From: Diphasiastrum complanatum
Taxonomy: Eukaryota; Streptophyta; Lycopodiopsida; Lycopodiales; Lycopodiaceae
DNA length: 64,000 nucleotides
Direction: 5' to 3'
Assembly (NCBI GenBank): GCA_029204225.1
Contig: CM055098.1
Location: forward strand, 19,561,303 to 19,625,302
Position numbers and translations under genes: made by a program. Shown piece by piece: positions 1 through 11,862 of this stretch. The notes below the pieces were generated by a model that searched no databases, was not told the DNA's origin, and saw only the letters and a program-made list of their open reading frames with translations. Position 1 is the stretch's first letter; every line of letters begins with the position of its first letter.

Positions 1-679
1 GGGGTGATTGTGGATTGAGGGGTGGGGAGATACTGTGTGGCGGAGATTGTTGGATTGGGTTAGTGGTGACAATGGTTGATGGAAGTGCAGTTAGTAATTG
101 TAATGAAAAATCATCTACGTTGACTGTGGAGTCAAGTAGGGTGGAGATTTGTACCAAGTGAGGGCTTTAGTGGAAGTGTGGAAGTGAAGCCCGTGTTGAG
201 AGTTAGTGAGGGTGTGGAGGTGGCAGTAAATGGTGGGAGTGGTGGTGGGAGTGTGAGAGCAAGTGATGGAGAGGAAATTGCATGTGTGGACGGAATCACG
301 CCCATAGGATCAGAGCCGAAAGTGCCTGCCATTCCGGAGCTGCCTGCTGTTGCGGCTACTGCTTGTCGGCATTGTTGGGCCTGGTGAAGTAAGGCCGCCT
401 GCTGCTCTAGGACCTCCTTTGGGACCTGAGATGGCTTAAGGCTCCCTCCGGATTCAACATATTCCACCCCGATGTCGCTGGATAGAATGTCATGTGGGAC
501 ATCGGCTTTTGTGCTGATTGCCTTCCCTTTCTGCTTCTTAGTAGGTGGGGCTGGTGAGACCGGGTCTGCTGTCCGTTGGGGGGTGGCTCACTTTTTTGTG
601 CTTGCATAAACATCATTTAGCTCCTTGATGGCAGCAGCCGCCCTAGACCTCAATTGTTTGGTGACCAACATGTGGAGAA
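1..679 (-). pseudogene. Unidentified coding-like reading frame, probably transposon-derived
   Basis: Read on the minus strand from about 679 to the window edge, one frame stays open except for a TGA near 590. It encodes an alanine-rich start (MLVTKQLRSRAAAAIKELND), a short basic stretch (PPTKKQKGKA), then a long Ser/Pro/Thr-rich, low-complexity tail. I recognise no catalytic motif and cannot assign a family. A retroelement gag or a captured host fragment are both possible. It abuts decayed Ty3/gypsy pol on the other strand. The low stop density over about 680 bp is the only support for coding origin, and the frame continues beyond the left edge. Confidence 0.35.
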
Positions 680-708
680 GATACCCACATTTGGTAGTTG
701 GTTCCACA

Positions 709-2748
709 TCTGTGTCGATTTTAAGAAACTTAACGCCATCACTGAACGTGATCATTTTCCATTACCTTTCGTAGAATCCATCTTAGAAAATCTAGCAGGA
801 GATGAGGCTTACTCCTTCTTAGATGGCTAATGTCAACGCTTCGACATCTCTCTCAATCCTGAAAAATGCCAGATTTGGGTAACCCATGGTATTGTGTTAG
901 GACATATTATCTCATGAAATGGCATTGCCACTGACCTTGAAAAAATCCTTATCATTCAAAATCTACTGGAACCGCGTACGATACGTGAAGTTACTCCTTA
1001 CATGGGCACGCCAACTACTATCGGTGCTTTATTTTTTATTTCGCTAACCAAGCACACTTAATCTACAAAGTAGTTGTAGTTCCCAAACGGACGGATGAAC
1101 AACACATCGTCTTTAATCAACTCAAAGAAGCCCTTACCAATGCACCCATCCTCCGGGCTCCTGATTATTCTAAAGAATTCCATGTGCATACCGATGCATC
1201 CAAGTATGCCATTGGAGCAGTGCTCACCCAACCGGGAGAATTCAAAAAGGACTACCTAATTCATTTTTTAGTCGACAATTGATACCTGCTGAAGTCAATT
1301 ATACCACTACCGAACGCGAAGCTTTGGCAATGGTATATGCGGTTCAGAAGTTTCGCCATTATCTTCTAGGAAAAGTCTTTGCGTTCCTCATTGATCATCA
1401 AGCATTGTTGTATCTCATCAACAAGACGTGCACCACAGGCCGTATTACTAGATGGATCCTATTATTGCGAGAATTTGAGTTTAGGATCATGGTTCGTAAG
1501 GGAGTTCAGCATTTTTTAGCAGACCATCTATCTTGAATCCCTAACCTTCCTACTCCTGATCAAGGCGTCAACGATGATTTACTAGATGCAATCCTTTTCC
1601 AAGTTGACTCTACACTTGTATGGGCTAAGGAAATTACTGAATATTTAACTTCAGGGCAGATGCATCCTTCCTTCTCTAAACCTGAACAACGTGCATTGGT
1701 CCTCAAAACTAAACCTTATACGTTAATCGCAGGACAACTCTACAAGCAAGGGTTAGATGGAATTATCCGACGATGTCTTACTGAAGGAGAAATACCCTTT
1801 GTAATTTTCCTCACTCATGAAGGTATTGGTGCCGGCCATTTCTCTTCTAAAACAACTGCTAAGAAAATTCTCTTAGCCGGTTTTGGTGGCCAACACTCTT
1901 CAAGGATACGCACAATTACACTAAGGCTTGTGATGTCTGCCAACGCACCAAACGCTTTCAAAAAATAGACTACATGCCTCTACACCCTGTAATCACTGAT
2001 CAAGCTTTCCAAAAATGGGAAATTGATTATGTCGGACCTATTAGTCCTACTGCTCGACACACACAATCTCGTTAAATCATAGTAGCTACGGACTGTTGCA
2101 CCAAATGGGCTGAAGCAAGAGCTGTTCGCAATATTTCTCTATGAACAGGTTATAGTTCGGTTCGGATGTCCTCTAGAGCTTATCAGTGATAGGGGTACAC
2201 ATTTCCTTAACTCTGTCATAGCATATCTTCTTTCCAAAATTTTTGTGGTACATCGCAAAAGTCCCCATACTATCCACACTGCAATGGCCAGGCAGAATCC
2301 ACCAATAAAATCCTATGTGGAATTCTCACCAAAACCGTCGAATCCAGTCGATCTGATTGGGAGCTCAAACTCCATGCTGCTCTCTGGGCTTAGAGCACCA
2401 CCCCGAAGCGAGCTACAGGCTTAACCCCTTTCCAGCTCACATATGGCCAAGAAGCTGTTATGCCTGTGGAATTTCATATCCCCTCCCTTCGAGTAGCCTA
2501 TAACCTTGAGCCCGATGCTCCTCAGAATCTAGCAAATAGGTTATTCCATCTGGAGAAATTTTGTGAAACACGAAGGATCAGCATCCATGCTCAACAAGTC
2601 CACAAACGATGACAAAAAGCGTGGCATGATCGATCATTGAAACTTAGAGATTTCCATATTGGAGATAAGGTCTTGCTATACCAGGCCAAAGCCTTCAAAG
2701 GCAAACTGAAATTTTCTTGCCAAGGACCTTACATCATTAAAAAAATCT
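709..2748 (+). pseudogene. Ty3/gypsy pol remnant: RT fragments, RNase H, integrase
   Basis: Decayed polyprotein with many stops and frame changes. Order seen: the start of reverse transcriptase (CVDFKKLNA and FPLPF motifs, about 709-830); an internal deletion that drops the catalytic RT core; the RT end (LNPEKCQIWV, about 850-920); RNase H (FHVHTDASKYAIGAVL at about 1180, then an open block at 1279-1536 with YTTTEREALA and DHQAL); the integrase zinc region (HEGIGAGH at about 1825 and a frame-shifted CDVCQRTK at about 1930); the integrase core (WEIDYVGPI at about 2020, LISDRGTHF at about 2180); and the C-terminal KLRDFHIGDKVLLY segment at 2640. It ends abruptly against a minus-strand gag-protease at about 2750. 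No LTR is visible on its left. Confidence 0.85.
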
Positions 2749-2754
2749 TTGTCT

Positions 2755-5278
2755 GGTGGTGGAGATGTGTGTGGATGAGGGACAGTTGGTATGTCATGGA
2801 GGATCTCGTCATCAATCTGAAAGATAATCTCCTCCTCACAGAGATCCCATGGATAGTGTGGGCATTTAGGACGGTAGAATTTTGTCTCATGTTTTTCAAT
2901 TGCAACCTTGGCAACTGGTTCCACCTTGGAAGCATGTTGCGGATAGGTCCTAGGTGGGAATGCTTCCATATAGTTGAGGATATGAATATCATAATTGTCC
3001 ATATCTTCTAGGCAATTCTGAATTCATAAGAATCGTCTGATTCAGTAGTAGGTAGCCATGCAACATTTAGCAGTTCATCATGGTGTGGAAGAATATTAAT
3101 ACAATTGACATTGATGATAGGTGTATCCAAATCAAGTAATTGGTCGTGATCGATCGGGAGTGGAGAGGTACAATTATCCTGATGCTGAGCACAGTAATCA
3201 GCATTCACACAATCAATGGTAGCAAGACTGTGACTCCAGTTTATGATATCAGTAGATTTAACATAATGACCTTTTTTGTGGCTGGACTGATATGGCTCAA
3301 ATACTGACTTGGTGGTTGAGTATCCCTCGTCATGGATGTGTGCAAGTTTGAGTTTACTCGTTGAGTCAATGGTGACAGAACTATCATGATTGCCAAAAGT
3401 GACTCGGCCTTTGCTCCAGTCATGAACGACTCGTGCATTGGTGAGCCACGGACGACCAAGTAGTAATTCATAAGAGTAGACATTATTAGGAATATCAAGT
3501 ACTACGAGATCAACAGAAAACTTGAGACCTCCTAGTTTGATCAGCACGTGCGGAAGGAAACCGATAGGTCGGAACACACTTTGATCAGCCATCCGAAGCT
3601 GACAAGGTTTGGCTAGCTTGTCGCTCAGATTTCATTCCATCATGAGGGATGTGAAAATGATATTAACCCCAGAACCTCCATCGAGTACTACTAAAACTTC
3701 ACGACATTGATGATAGGTAGCTGGGATTTTGATGTTGCCTCGTTCGCTGAGTGGATTGGTTAGATGTAAGGGCATTTCAGGCAACTTGTCAATAGTGGTG
3801 GTGGTATTGGATTGAATCTGTTGTTTTCACTGGCCAGCATACTTCCAGAGTACATGGAAGGGAAGAGTGACATTGGCTTGTAATAGATCTCCCCAAACTT
3901 CGGTACCTTGAAGGGTTTTGCTTTCAAAATTTCTTCAGACGGGTGAGGGTAAACTATCGGGGTTGAATCATCACTTGGAGGAATAGCCTGTGGTTGAGTT
4001 TTGCTGGGTGCAAGTGTAGGGGCTTGGCGTTGGGTTTGTGCCCGAGTCAAGACCCAAGCAGGATGTGTTTCGATTGGTAAGGTTTCTACTTGCACTGAAC
4101 ATACAGGAGCGGCTGGCTTAAATCGGGATGGGCAGTCCTTCACGTGATGTTCAATACCACAGTTTTTACAAGATAGGAGAAAGCGGAGTTTATCTGGGCA
4201 ACGAATACTAGGATGTTTACCTGCATAGATAAAGCATCCTCGTATTGCAGACAGTTGATGTGCGGCAAAGACAGCTTGGTTTGGATTGTAAGCTTGGGCA
4301 TTGGGATCCACTGGTTGAGCATTAGAATCATAGGTATAATAAACAACCGTTTCAGTAGAGTACTGTGGTTGAGTATTGTGTTCCACATAGTAGGTGGGCG
4401 GATCGATGGTATTCGGATCAAGATAATGGATAGCGTTTTGTGGGGTAGGTTGGTTAACAACAAACTGTTGTCATGGGGATTGGTATTGATTTGGTGCAGG
4501 TGGTCATGGTTGGTAAACCCCTGGTCGTGGCACAGGTTGTTGTAGCGGGTAAGGGCGGTAAGCTCGATAGATGGTGGGTTTGGTGGCTACTGGGAAATGA
4601 TTTTGCAATTGAGGGCATTCATTAGCAGTGTGATGTTGTGAGAAGATTGGACACCAGACATTTTCTCTTGCTGGAAAGGATTTCTCAGAAATCTATTTCA
4701 TGGCGGTTTGGAAATCGGCAGTGAGTTTATCCATATGAGATTGTTGAGCTTTTTGCCAAGTTTCCATTTGATGTAGAAGTTCAGAAGACTGAGCAATATT
4801 ATCAGACTTCGGGTGATTAGGACGGTCTGGATTCTTAGATTTCTTTTCACGATGGTCAAAGTCATCGTCGGAACCTTCATCTTCTTCACGGATAGCATTG
4901 TTTAAAACGCTCAATGTAGTTTCGGACAGACTCTTCGCGACGCATCTTGATATGAGTAATTTGAATGAACGGGCTCTGAGTCAGTTTGGATGGTTTGAAA
5001 TGCTTGATGAGAGCATCCTTGAGGGTGGTCCAAGAAGCAAGATCAGGAGCTTCGAGATTCAAGTACCACTCCTAGGTGGTGCCATAGAGTACCATGGGAA
5101 ATAGGCGAAGCTTTTCAATTTTAGAGGTATCTCCATAAAAACAGCATGCATTATCAAAGTCTTGGAGAAATCGGACTGGGTCAGATTCGCCATCGTATTT
5201 TGATGCATCGATACATGGAATTCTTCGTTCTAGTCGTGGAGGAGTCGGATTAGAAGATTCAGCACAGTCACGAGACAT
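2755..5278 (-). pseudogene. Ty3/gypsy gag-protease remnant
   Basis: Minus-strand structural region of a Ty3/gypsy element. The gag start is an ATG at 5278 (MSRDCAESS), followed by a capsid-like helical region (SKYDGESDPVRFLQDF). A coiled-coil-like segment lies at 4693-4914. The region at 3760-4386 is Gln/Pro-rich and carries a near-CCHC knuckle (CKNCGIEHHVKDC). The retropepsin-like end at 3008-3592 has the YELLLGRPWL signature of plant Tat/Athila-type elements. Several stops break the frame. Reverse transcriptase should follow toward lower coordinates, but the sequence there (709-2748) is pol on the opposite strand. The primer-binding site and LTR edge at 6027-6045 belong to this element. Confidence 0.85.
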
Positions 5279-6026
5279 GATGAAGAATATAGATGAGCAG
5301 GACAGTACTATACTTGGTAAAAGGACAGTATGCTTGCAGAATGGATATTGTAGGACAAAAACTGGTCTTTCTAATCGTAATAGAATTCACGGACAGGCTG
5401 AGAAATCGTGGAAATGCAGATAAATCTAATTGTAATACTAACAGTTTTGAATGTCAGAATAGTGAATTTTTTAGATTTTTTGGGAGAAAATTGGAGTTTC
5501 AGAATTCACGGATAGGACAGGGAAATCGTGCTCTTTAAGAACAAATTCTTAGGCTAGATGGTGAATTCTAACAGAGAGTTTGACTAGCAGATAGTAAATA
5601 TGGAAAAAAATGTGATGTTCTAACAGTAAACGGGCAAAATCTCTGAGATAGAATTCGCGGAGCTGCTGGAGGACTGATCTTAATGAGATCTAGCCTCAAT
5701 GAAGCCGACAAATTCTAGGACAAAGATTTGGGTGAGAAATAAGGGATTTTGACAAAAAATTGGGTGAGAAATACTAGGGATTTTGATATACCTTTTTGGT
5801 TGTGAAAAAGGTCACTTGGGTCACTTCTTTTGAAGAAAATGCCCAAGTTGACTCTTTTGTTGCTTCCCCTCGGTTGAAGAAGTTGCTCCGCAGCTCGTGT
5901 AGGACCTGGAGAGACGACGCGTGCTGTTTGTTGGTAGATAGAGACAAGCACACAAGCAAACATACAACACGAAAGTAAAAAAAACAAAAAGAAAAAGGAG
6001 AAGAAGCTAGGTAGAAAATACTTAAA

Positions 6027-6044
6027 AAGCGGAAGCGGCGCCAA
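6027..6044 (-). promoter_or_regulatory. Primer-binding site of the gag-protease element
   Basis: Read on the minus strand this begins TTGGCGCCGCTTCCGC, right after an LTR end in ...TTCCAACA. A TGGCGCC start is the usual complement of a tRNA 3' end used by Tat/Athila-type gypsy elements (tRNA-Asp class). It fixes the element's orientation and the inner LTR edge. The match to the tRNA beyond the first eight bases is poor, so the exact tRNA is not certain. Confidence 0.65.
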
Positions 6045-6450
6045 TGTTGGAAGTATTTCTAGTTCGTGTGGTGGCAATTTAGCATAATCTCAGAGTGTTG
6101 TTTACAATGCAAATACCTCTCCTTTTATGGCAAGGAGGGTCTTCCATAAGTGTCTACTAACTTATGGGACTAATCTGTTTCTAGCCTTTCTAGAACTTCT
6201 AACTTAGGATTTAGAACTTCAATTTCTTAACTTAGGAAAACTTAATATAAAATATTTCTAGTCTTAAGTTTCCTAAGTCTAAGTTCTAAATCTAAGTTTA
6301 AGCTTTTTTATTATTATTTAAGCTTCTACTCATGGACTTACAAACACATGCCATGGCTGAAGTTTATTGACAGATACTCATACGTGGTCTTACAAAACAC
6401 ATGCCACGAAGTTTTATTTTATTTTATTTTTCCCTGTGTTAGCACAGTTG
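6045..6450 (-). mobile_element. 5' LTR (partial) of the minus-strand Ty3/gypsy element
   Basis: Starts on the plus strand with TGTTGGAAG directly beside the primer-binding site, so it is the 3' edge of a 5' LTR on the minus strand. The A+T-rich, non-coding stretch fits LTR sequence. The outer edge is not found: by about 6455 the sequence has become gag-like coding from another element, so the LTR is probably truncated. The end coordinate is approximate. Confidence 0.5.
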
Positions 6451-6454
6451 CTAA

Positions 6455-7330
6455 CAGCCTCATGTTATGGTCCTAAGAACAACTTCCTCTTGTTTCTGTG
6501 CTCTTGTAGCAACCATCATTGGCGCAACTTGTTCATGCACGTTCTTGAGTGTTGCACATGAGATTGTTCTAGACGATTTTCTTTTTTTGATCAAAATCAA
6601 ATTGACTAGTGCAATTGTGGTTGACACGTTTGAATTGGCTAGACAATCTTTATAGCAATGTCCATATCCACATTCCCAACAATATGGTATGAATTTGTCT
6701 TTATTTGGACATTATGCTACTAGATGATTTTCATCACAACCAAAACATTCTAATGGAGTTCTTGCCCATTGTCTCGACTGTTGTTGTTGTACAATAGCAT
6801 AAATAGCATGTTTCTCATTGAATTCAGGATTTTGGTATTGTTTAGATAGTCTCATCCATTGATATGCTTCTTGGTTAGAAGTTACTTTTGGTTCGACCAT
6901 ATTGGCTTGAGGTCCTTAGTTGACCAAGAGGTGCTGGTAGTGCCAATGGATGTGGATGTTGGTCTACCCAATCTTGGTGGACCTTGATGATATCCATATT
7001 TATGATAACGTTGTTGGATGATCCTTGGATTGATGAATGAACAAGAGGCTATTTTATATTCAGTAGAATTAGAAAGATGACAATACTTATTGGTCAAGTT
7101 TTACTTCATCGTTGGACACTCGTTTATTGTAAGATTTCCAACACAAATTGAGCACCAAACATTTTTCCTTCTAAGATATTGATGTCGCATTAGCTTGTCT
7201 GGAACCTCGGCTACCTTGGCATCTAATGATTTGAGTTTCTAACGATTTGAGTTTCTCATCAAACTATGCTACTAATTGCTCCATTTTTTATTCTTGTCTC
7301 TAGCCCAAATCCATCATCAAATCTGCAATT
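6455..7330 (-). pseudogene. Second Ty3/gypsy gag fragment
   Basis: Minus-strand gag remnant. A coiled-coil-like stretch (DEKLKSLET, about 7240) comes first, then a Gly/Ser/Thr-rich part at 6882-7097, then two cysteine knuckles (CFGCDENH at about 6730 and CWECGYGH at about 6690), and a TRAQKQ stretch near 6500. Stops break the frame in several places. The architecture resembles the gag at 2755-5278, but the sequence is different enough to be a separate insertion. It lies where the outer part of the neighbouring LTR would be expected. Confidence 0.65.
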
Positions 7331-7444
7331 GCATTGATGTTGATAGATGCACAAAATGGTAGAGAATGGGCATGATGTGAAGTTCAACATTGGCTCTTGA
7401 TTTATTATAGACTCTTGGTTGTGATACAAGGCATAAAACAAGGT

Positions 7445-8830
7445 AGGATCTATAAGCTTGTAGCATCTATTTCTTTATTTGAAGAGCCTATGAATGGTAC
7501 AGATGAAGTATCTCTAGTTGAACTTTGGCAAAAAGTCTAGGACATCCTATATTTAAATGCATGGAGCAAATGCTTAAGAAATTTGTTGTAAGTGGATTTA
7601 AGTTATGTCAAGCATGTGTACCCTCTAAATCTTATTTCCAAAATTTTCCTAGATCTACATCAAGATCAAAGGAGCGGGTTGAGCTCATATATTCAAATGT
7701 ACACTTTGTAAAGACCATAAGCAATGGTGGATGTAACATGTTTGGTATGTTTAATGATGATTTTACTCAATATACATGGGTATATATCTTCTAAAAGCTA
7801 AGCTAAAGTTTTGAAGGTCTTCATTTAGCTTAAGACTTTGGTGGAAAACCTACTCAACACAACAATCAAGGCTAGGGGTGAATTTATCTCCATTGAATTT
7901 TGGCAGTTTTCTAATTTTCATGGCATTCAACGACAAGGCTTTCTTGTTCTACAACACAGCTAAGAGAAAAATAATAGATCTTTATGTAACTGTGCTACCA
8001 TGTTATCATAAAAGTCACTTCCTAAATCTTTTGAGAGTGAAGCAATTCAAATATCTATGTACTTGTGAAAAAGGTTTCCAAGTGGGCCTCTTGGGGGTAA
8101 AACACCATTTGATGTCTTATTCAAAGAAAGCCCCAAGTGTAAGCCATCTTAGAGTGTTGGGTTGTGTTTGTTTTGCACATATATCTTTGGAAGATATATA
8201 AAAGAAAGATGCTACTACTAGAAAGTGATTTTTCTTGGATATAGTAACATGAGTAAGGCTTATAGAGTATATGATCCTAAGAGCAAAGTTTTATCTATAA
8301 ATTATGTTTGATGCAAATGAAACCTTCAAGGTTAGTGATGATGTAGCTTTGGTAGAGACCATAATAAAGTGTCCCGAGGCATCTTGATATTGTAAACGAT
8401 AATAAAGATGAATCATGCTAATCAATTAGACCTCTATTAGAAGATCAACTAGGAAGAGAAAGACTCCTAGTAGGCTTACTTACATTTAGAAAGGTAAGCA
8501 AGTATAACAAATTTGCTTTGATTATTTCCATTGTGCAAGTAGAGGAACCTATTATCTTTGAAGATACAAGTAAGAAGTGCTATAAGGCAATGGATGTTGA
8601 GTATGATGCACTTATGAAATCCATGAGATTTTGTTCCCCTTACTTTTGATCAACATTTGGAGGAATAAATTTACATGCAACAACTCGAGGGCTATGTTGT
8701 GCCAATTTGGGATTCATCATAAGTGAGTTGGATCATTCCCTCCACTACAAAGGTATTGATAGTCACATTACACTTATCTTATTTTATGTTGACGACTTTG
8801 TACTCATGGGTTAGAGTTTGATAAAGTCAA
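7445..8830 (+). pseudogene. Ty1/copia pol remnant
   Basis: Plus-strand copia polyprotein fragments in the usual order. GAG-pre-integrase and the start of integrase lie at 7525-7794 (LGHPIFKCMEQMLKK, CQACVPSK, then FGMFNDDFTQYTWVY). The integrase core continues at 7878-8201 (LRVLGCVCFAH). RT pieces lie at about 8500-8640 (YKAMDVEYDALMKS) and 8680-8810 (LILFYVDDFVLMG, the YVDD catalytic motif). The RT between these pieces is deleted and many stops are present. RNase H and the LTRs are not seen. The unclassified 8850-11180 repeat begins directly downstream. Confidence 0.85.
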
Positions 8831-8849
8831 GATAGGACTTAATCAGGAA

Positions 8850-11180
8850 TTTGACACTTAGTAAGAGATGGGTTAGAACGAGAAACACAAAATGGCAAGA
8901 TTTTTTGCCATGTTATGAGTTTTTGGTGCTGCCCACAGTGCACAACTAGTGTGGGTAACTTGTTTTTCAAATCATATTTGCATGTTGCCAAAAAGCTTTT
9001 ATTCATATGTTTGGTTGCACCATATCACTAATGGGGAGATAAATTTTGGGTTGAGCATGATCTTTCCTCTGAATTTTCTTGAAAATTTTCAATCGTATTT
9101 ATGCTCTTGTAAATCACTTTGGATGAATTTTTAGAGTGAACTTATTGTTTCATTGCACCTACATTTCAAATAAGATTGCATTATTTAATGGAACCACAAA
9201 GTAAATGGCTTGGCAAAATTATACCAAGCCTACTTGCCTTATCGAAGACCTACGAGCTAGTGAGAGATTTGGCTCCCACATGACTTTATCCTTTATGTTA
9301 ATGACTACAATGTTGAAATTGAGATTTGATGACACAAGGTCTACCTACATGACTATGTTGTTGTGAGTGTGAATGATTAGAACGTTGAGATTTACATTTA
9401 GGATTGACCATCATGCAAATTAACATGATATCAAAAAGTTTGACTCCATACCTTCACAAATCATAATGTGTATGCTATTTGGTCTTGAAATTTTCAAAGT
9501 TTGTGAAAAATGAATACATTCTTTGTATACTTTTAGTCATTCCACTTGCAAGTGTGAGAGGCTTGACTTTATTATCATGGGGACAGTATTTATACGCCAT
9601 GACTTGGATTGAACTTATCAAGATGCTAACAACAATGCCTCTTTGAAATTCTTTTGCCCTTTGATCTTGACTTTTGCATTATGTTAGCTTGGGCTTTGAC
9701 CAACAAAACACAAGCAATTATGTGGCTCATGCATGGTGCAAGAGTGGATTGCGTGCTTTGATTGGGTTTTGCACATCTAGGTTCACGTCCATAGAGAAGC
9801 TTGGTCACATACCTAGGTCAAACGTCTAGATAAAAAGAATCTCACTTTGCAAAAAGTGAGATTCTTGAAAAATAATTAAACTCAATAAATGCAAGTAGCA
9901 TAGGAACCAAATTCTATAGGGTGGTTTCATTTGAAGAATGACAATAGCAATGTCGAGAACACTTGTCATGCATGTCTCTCTTGATATTGAGGAGAGAAGT
10001 AATGACAATTTCCTTTCAAACTAGATCGCATGCTTTTTCTTGATCATCCTTGGGAGAGTCTCTCCACATCTCTCATCTCTCCTTTGATGTAGGAAAATTC
10101 TCTTCACATTTCATCTCCTTTTGACTGGTTGAAAATAAAATATTGCACTTATAATTATTCCATTTAAATTGAGTTGCCACTAAAGATTTAACTTGCCACT
10201 CAATTTGACATGAATGTATCCAAGTAAAAAATAAATAAAGCCAAGATGAGTATGCCCTTACATGGCAAAGGGCCTCTTCGACATCATGTGGCACTGATAA
10301 CTTAGGATTAATCTAAAAGGAGTTGGCCTTTCTTTCACCTTTGGACCACTGCATGACTCCACTATTCTCATTAAGTAATTTATTGGGCTTGTGAGTATTA
10401 TACAGCCGAGGCTTAATCAACCTCAATTGATGCAACTCCTAGGGTCTCAAGGATTGAATGCTAGTAGTCTCCATATGTTGAATCAAGAATTAGGGGTGGT
10501 TTCAAACTACATTGGTGGTCCCAAATGTAAAATGGAGTCCTCGCATTGGTCTAGGGAGAAAAAATGGGTCTCCCCCCGTTTCAAAATTAGCTTGAGTTGT
10601 CACCATGTAACAGATGAAAGGTGGCATGGGAGCAATGTCATGTAAGGGTAACTTAGTGCCAGGGACAACTTAACAAAACTGGGCTAATCAGGTAGCGGTT
10701 CAAATTGGCCAATCAAATTGCAGACCTTCATTTGGCACCAGCCAAGTCTGAAAGGGGGGTGTTCATTGCCGGTCAACTCACTTGGCATAATTCAAAAATA
10801 TGGGTGGCAAGTAGAAGGGTCAGGCAAAAGGACTCGCCGCTAGTCTGAAATCACCCTAAATTGACATTGGTCATTATTGAGACCCTTCCCAAACCAAAGT
10901 CCACATTAGGAATAAGGAACTAAGGAAAATCATGGTGAGGTAAGCAATCCAGGGGTTGTTTATGTGAAGCGCTTATGTCTTTCTCAAGGTATGCTTAAGC
11001 AGAGATGGTTCATGATCCAGAAATGCAGGCTAGTAATATATTTAGCATTTGAGTGTATCAGTTGGAAAATAAGACCACATGAATTGTTCATGAACTGAAA
11101 GAATAGAGCTACATCCAATGCAATGAATTCTTGGTTTTGAAGTGAATTCATCTATCCAGCATTCCATGAGGAAGTGTTTC
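8850..11180 (+). repeat. Dispersed ~2.4-3 kb repeat, copy 1
   Basis: This block is repeated in the same orientation at about 34294-37290. Both copies start near ACTTAGTA(A/G)GAGA, share a stretch containing AATGGCAAGATTTTTTGCCA, and end in CATCCAGCATTCCATGAG. Copy 1 lacks short segments present in copy 2 but has about 110 extra bases near 10960-11070. No intact coding region, terminal inverted repeat or LTR pair is visible. It may be a long LTR, a non-autonomous element or a dead fragment of an unknown element; I do not assign a class. Confidence 0.7.
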
Positions 11181-11862
11181 ATCATTTTGCTTGAATTGAA
11201 AGCTACCCAACATTAATCAAATACTCTGCAAACATCAGTTTTCGATCAAACTTGCATCCTACTAAAAACCAATGAATCAGTCTCTAAACATAAGTAGAGA
11301 AATAGCTGCATGATGGATTGCAATAAAATTTCTATAATCTCTGTTAATAATCAATATATCAAAAGGTTTGTTATAAAAGAACTTGCCCTACATCAAAGCA
11401 AGACAGTATAGAACAAGCTTTTTACCACCTTGCAACATAGCTATTCGGAGCAAAACCCTCTGCACTTGACAGTATATCAAAAGGTTTGATATGAGAAGAT
11501 GAAAAAGCTTTTCACCACTTGGCAACATAGCTAGTCACAAGATTAGGAGCAAAACCATCCGCATTGTAGACACATGGGGTTCTACAGGATGCCAAGGAGA
11601 TGATGGATTGCAGCAGACTCATATTTTGCACCATAGTAGCTAAGCTTTTCTTGAAACTGGCATATGTCGGAGAATATGTTCGTAAGGGAAATATCGATGA
11701 AGTAAGATACAAGTCTGCGTAGCCTAAGTAATGAAAAAGTGAAGATAATGCAAAGAAACGGTTCATTTTCCCAGAACCAAGCAAAGCCGCTTACCATGGT
11801 TGTCTATAAGTAAACAAACAAGCAGGGAAGATGGAGACTTCCTGAGAAATGTACAGAGGGTT

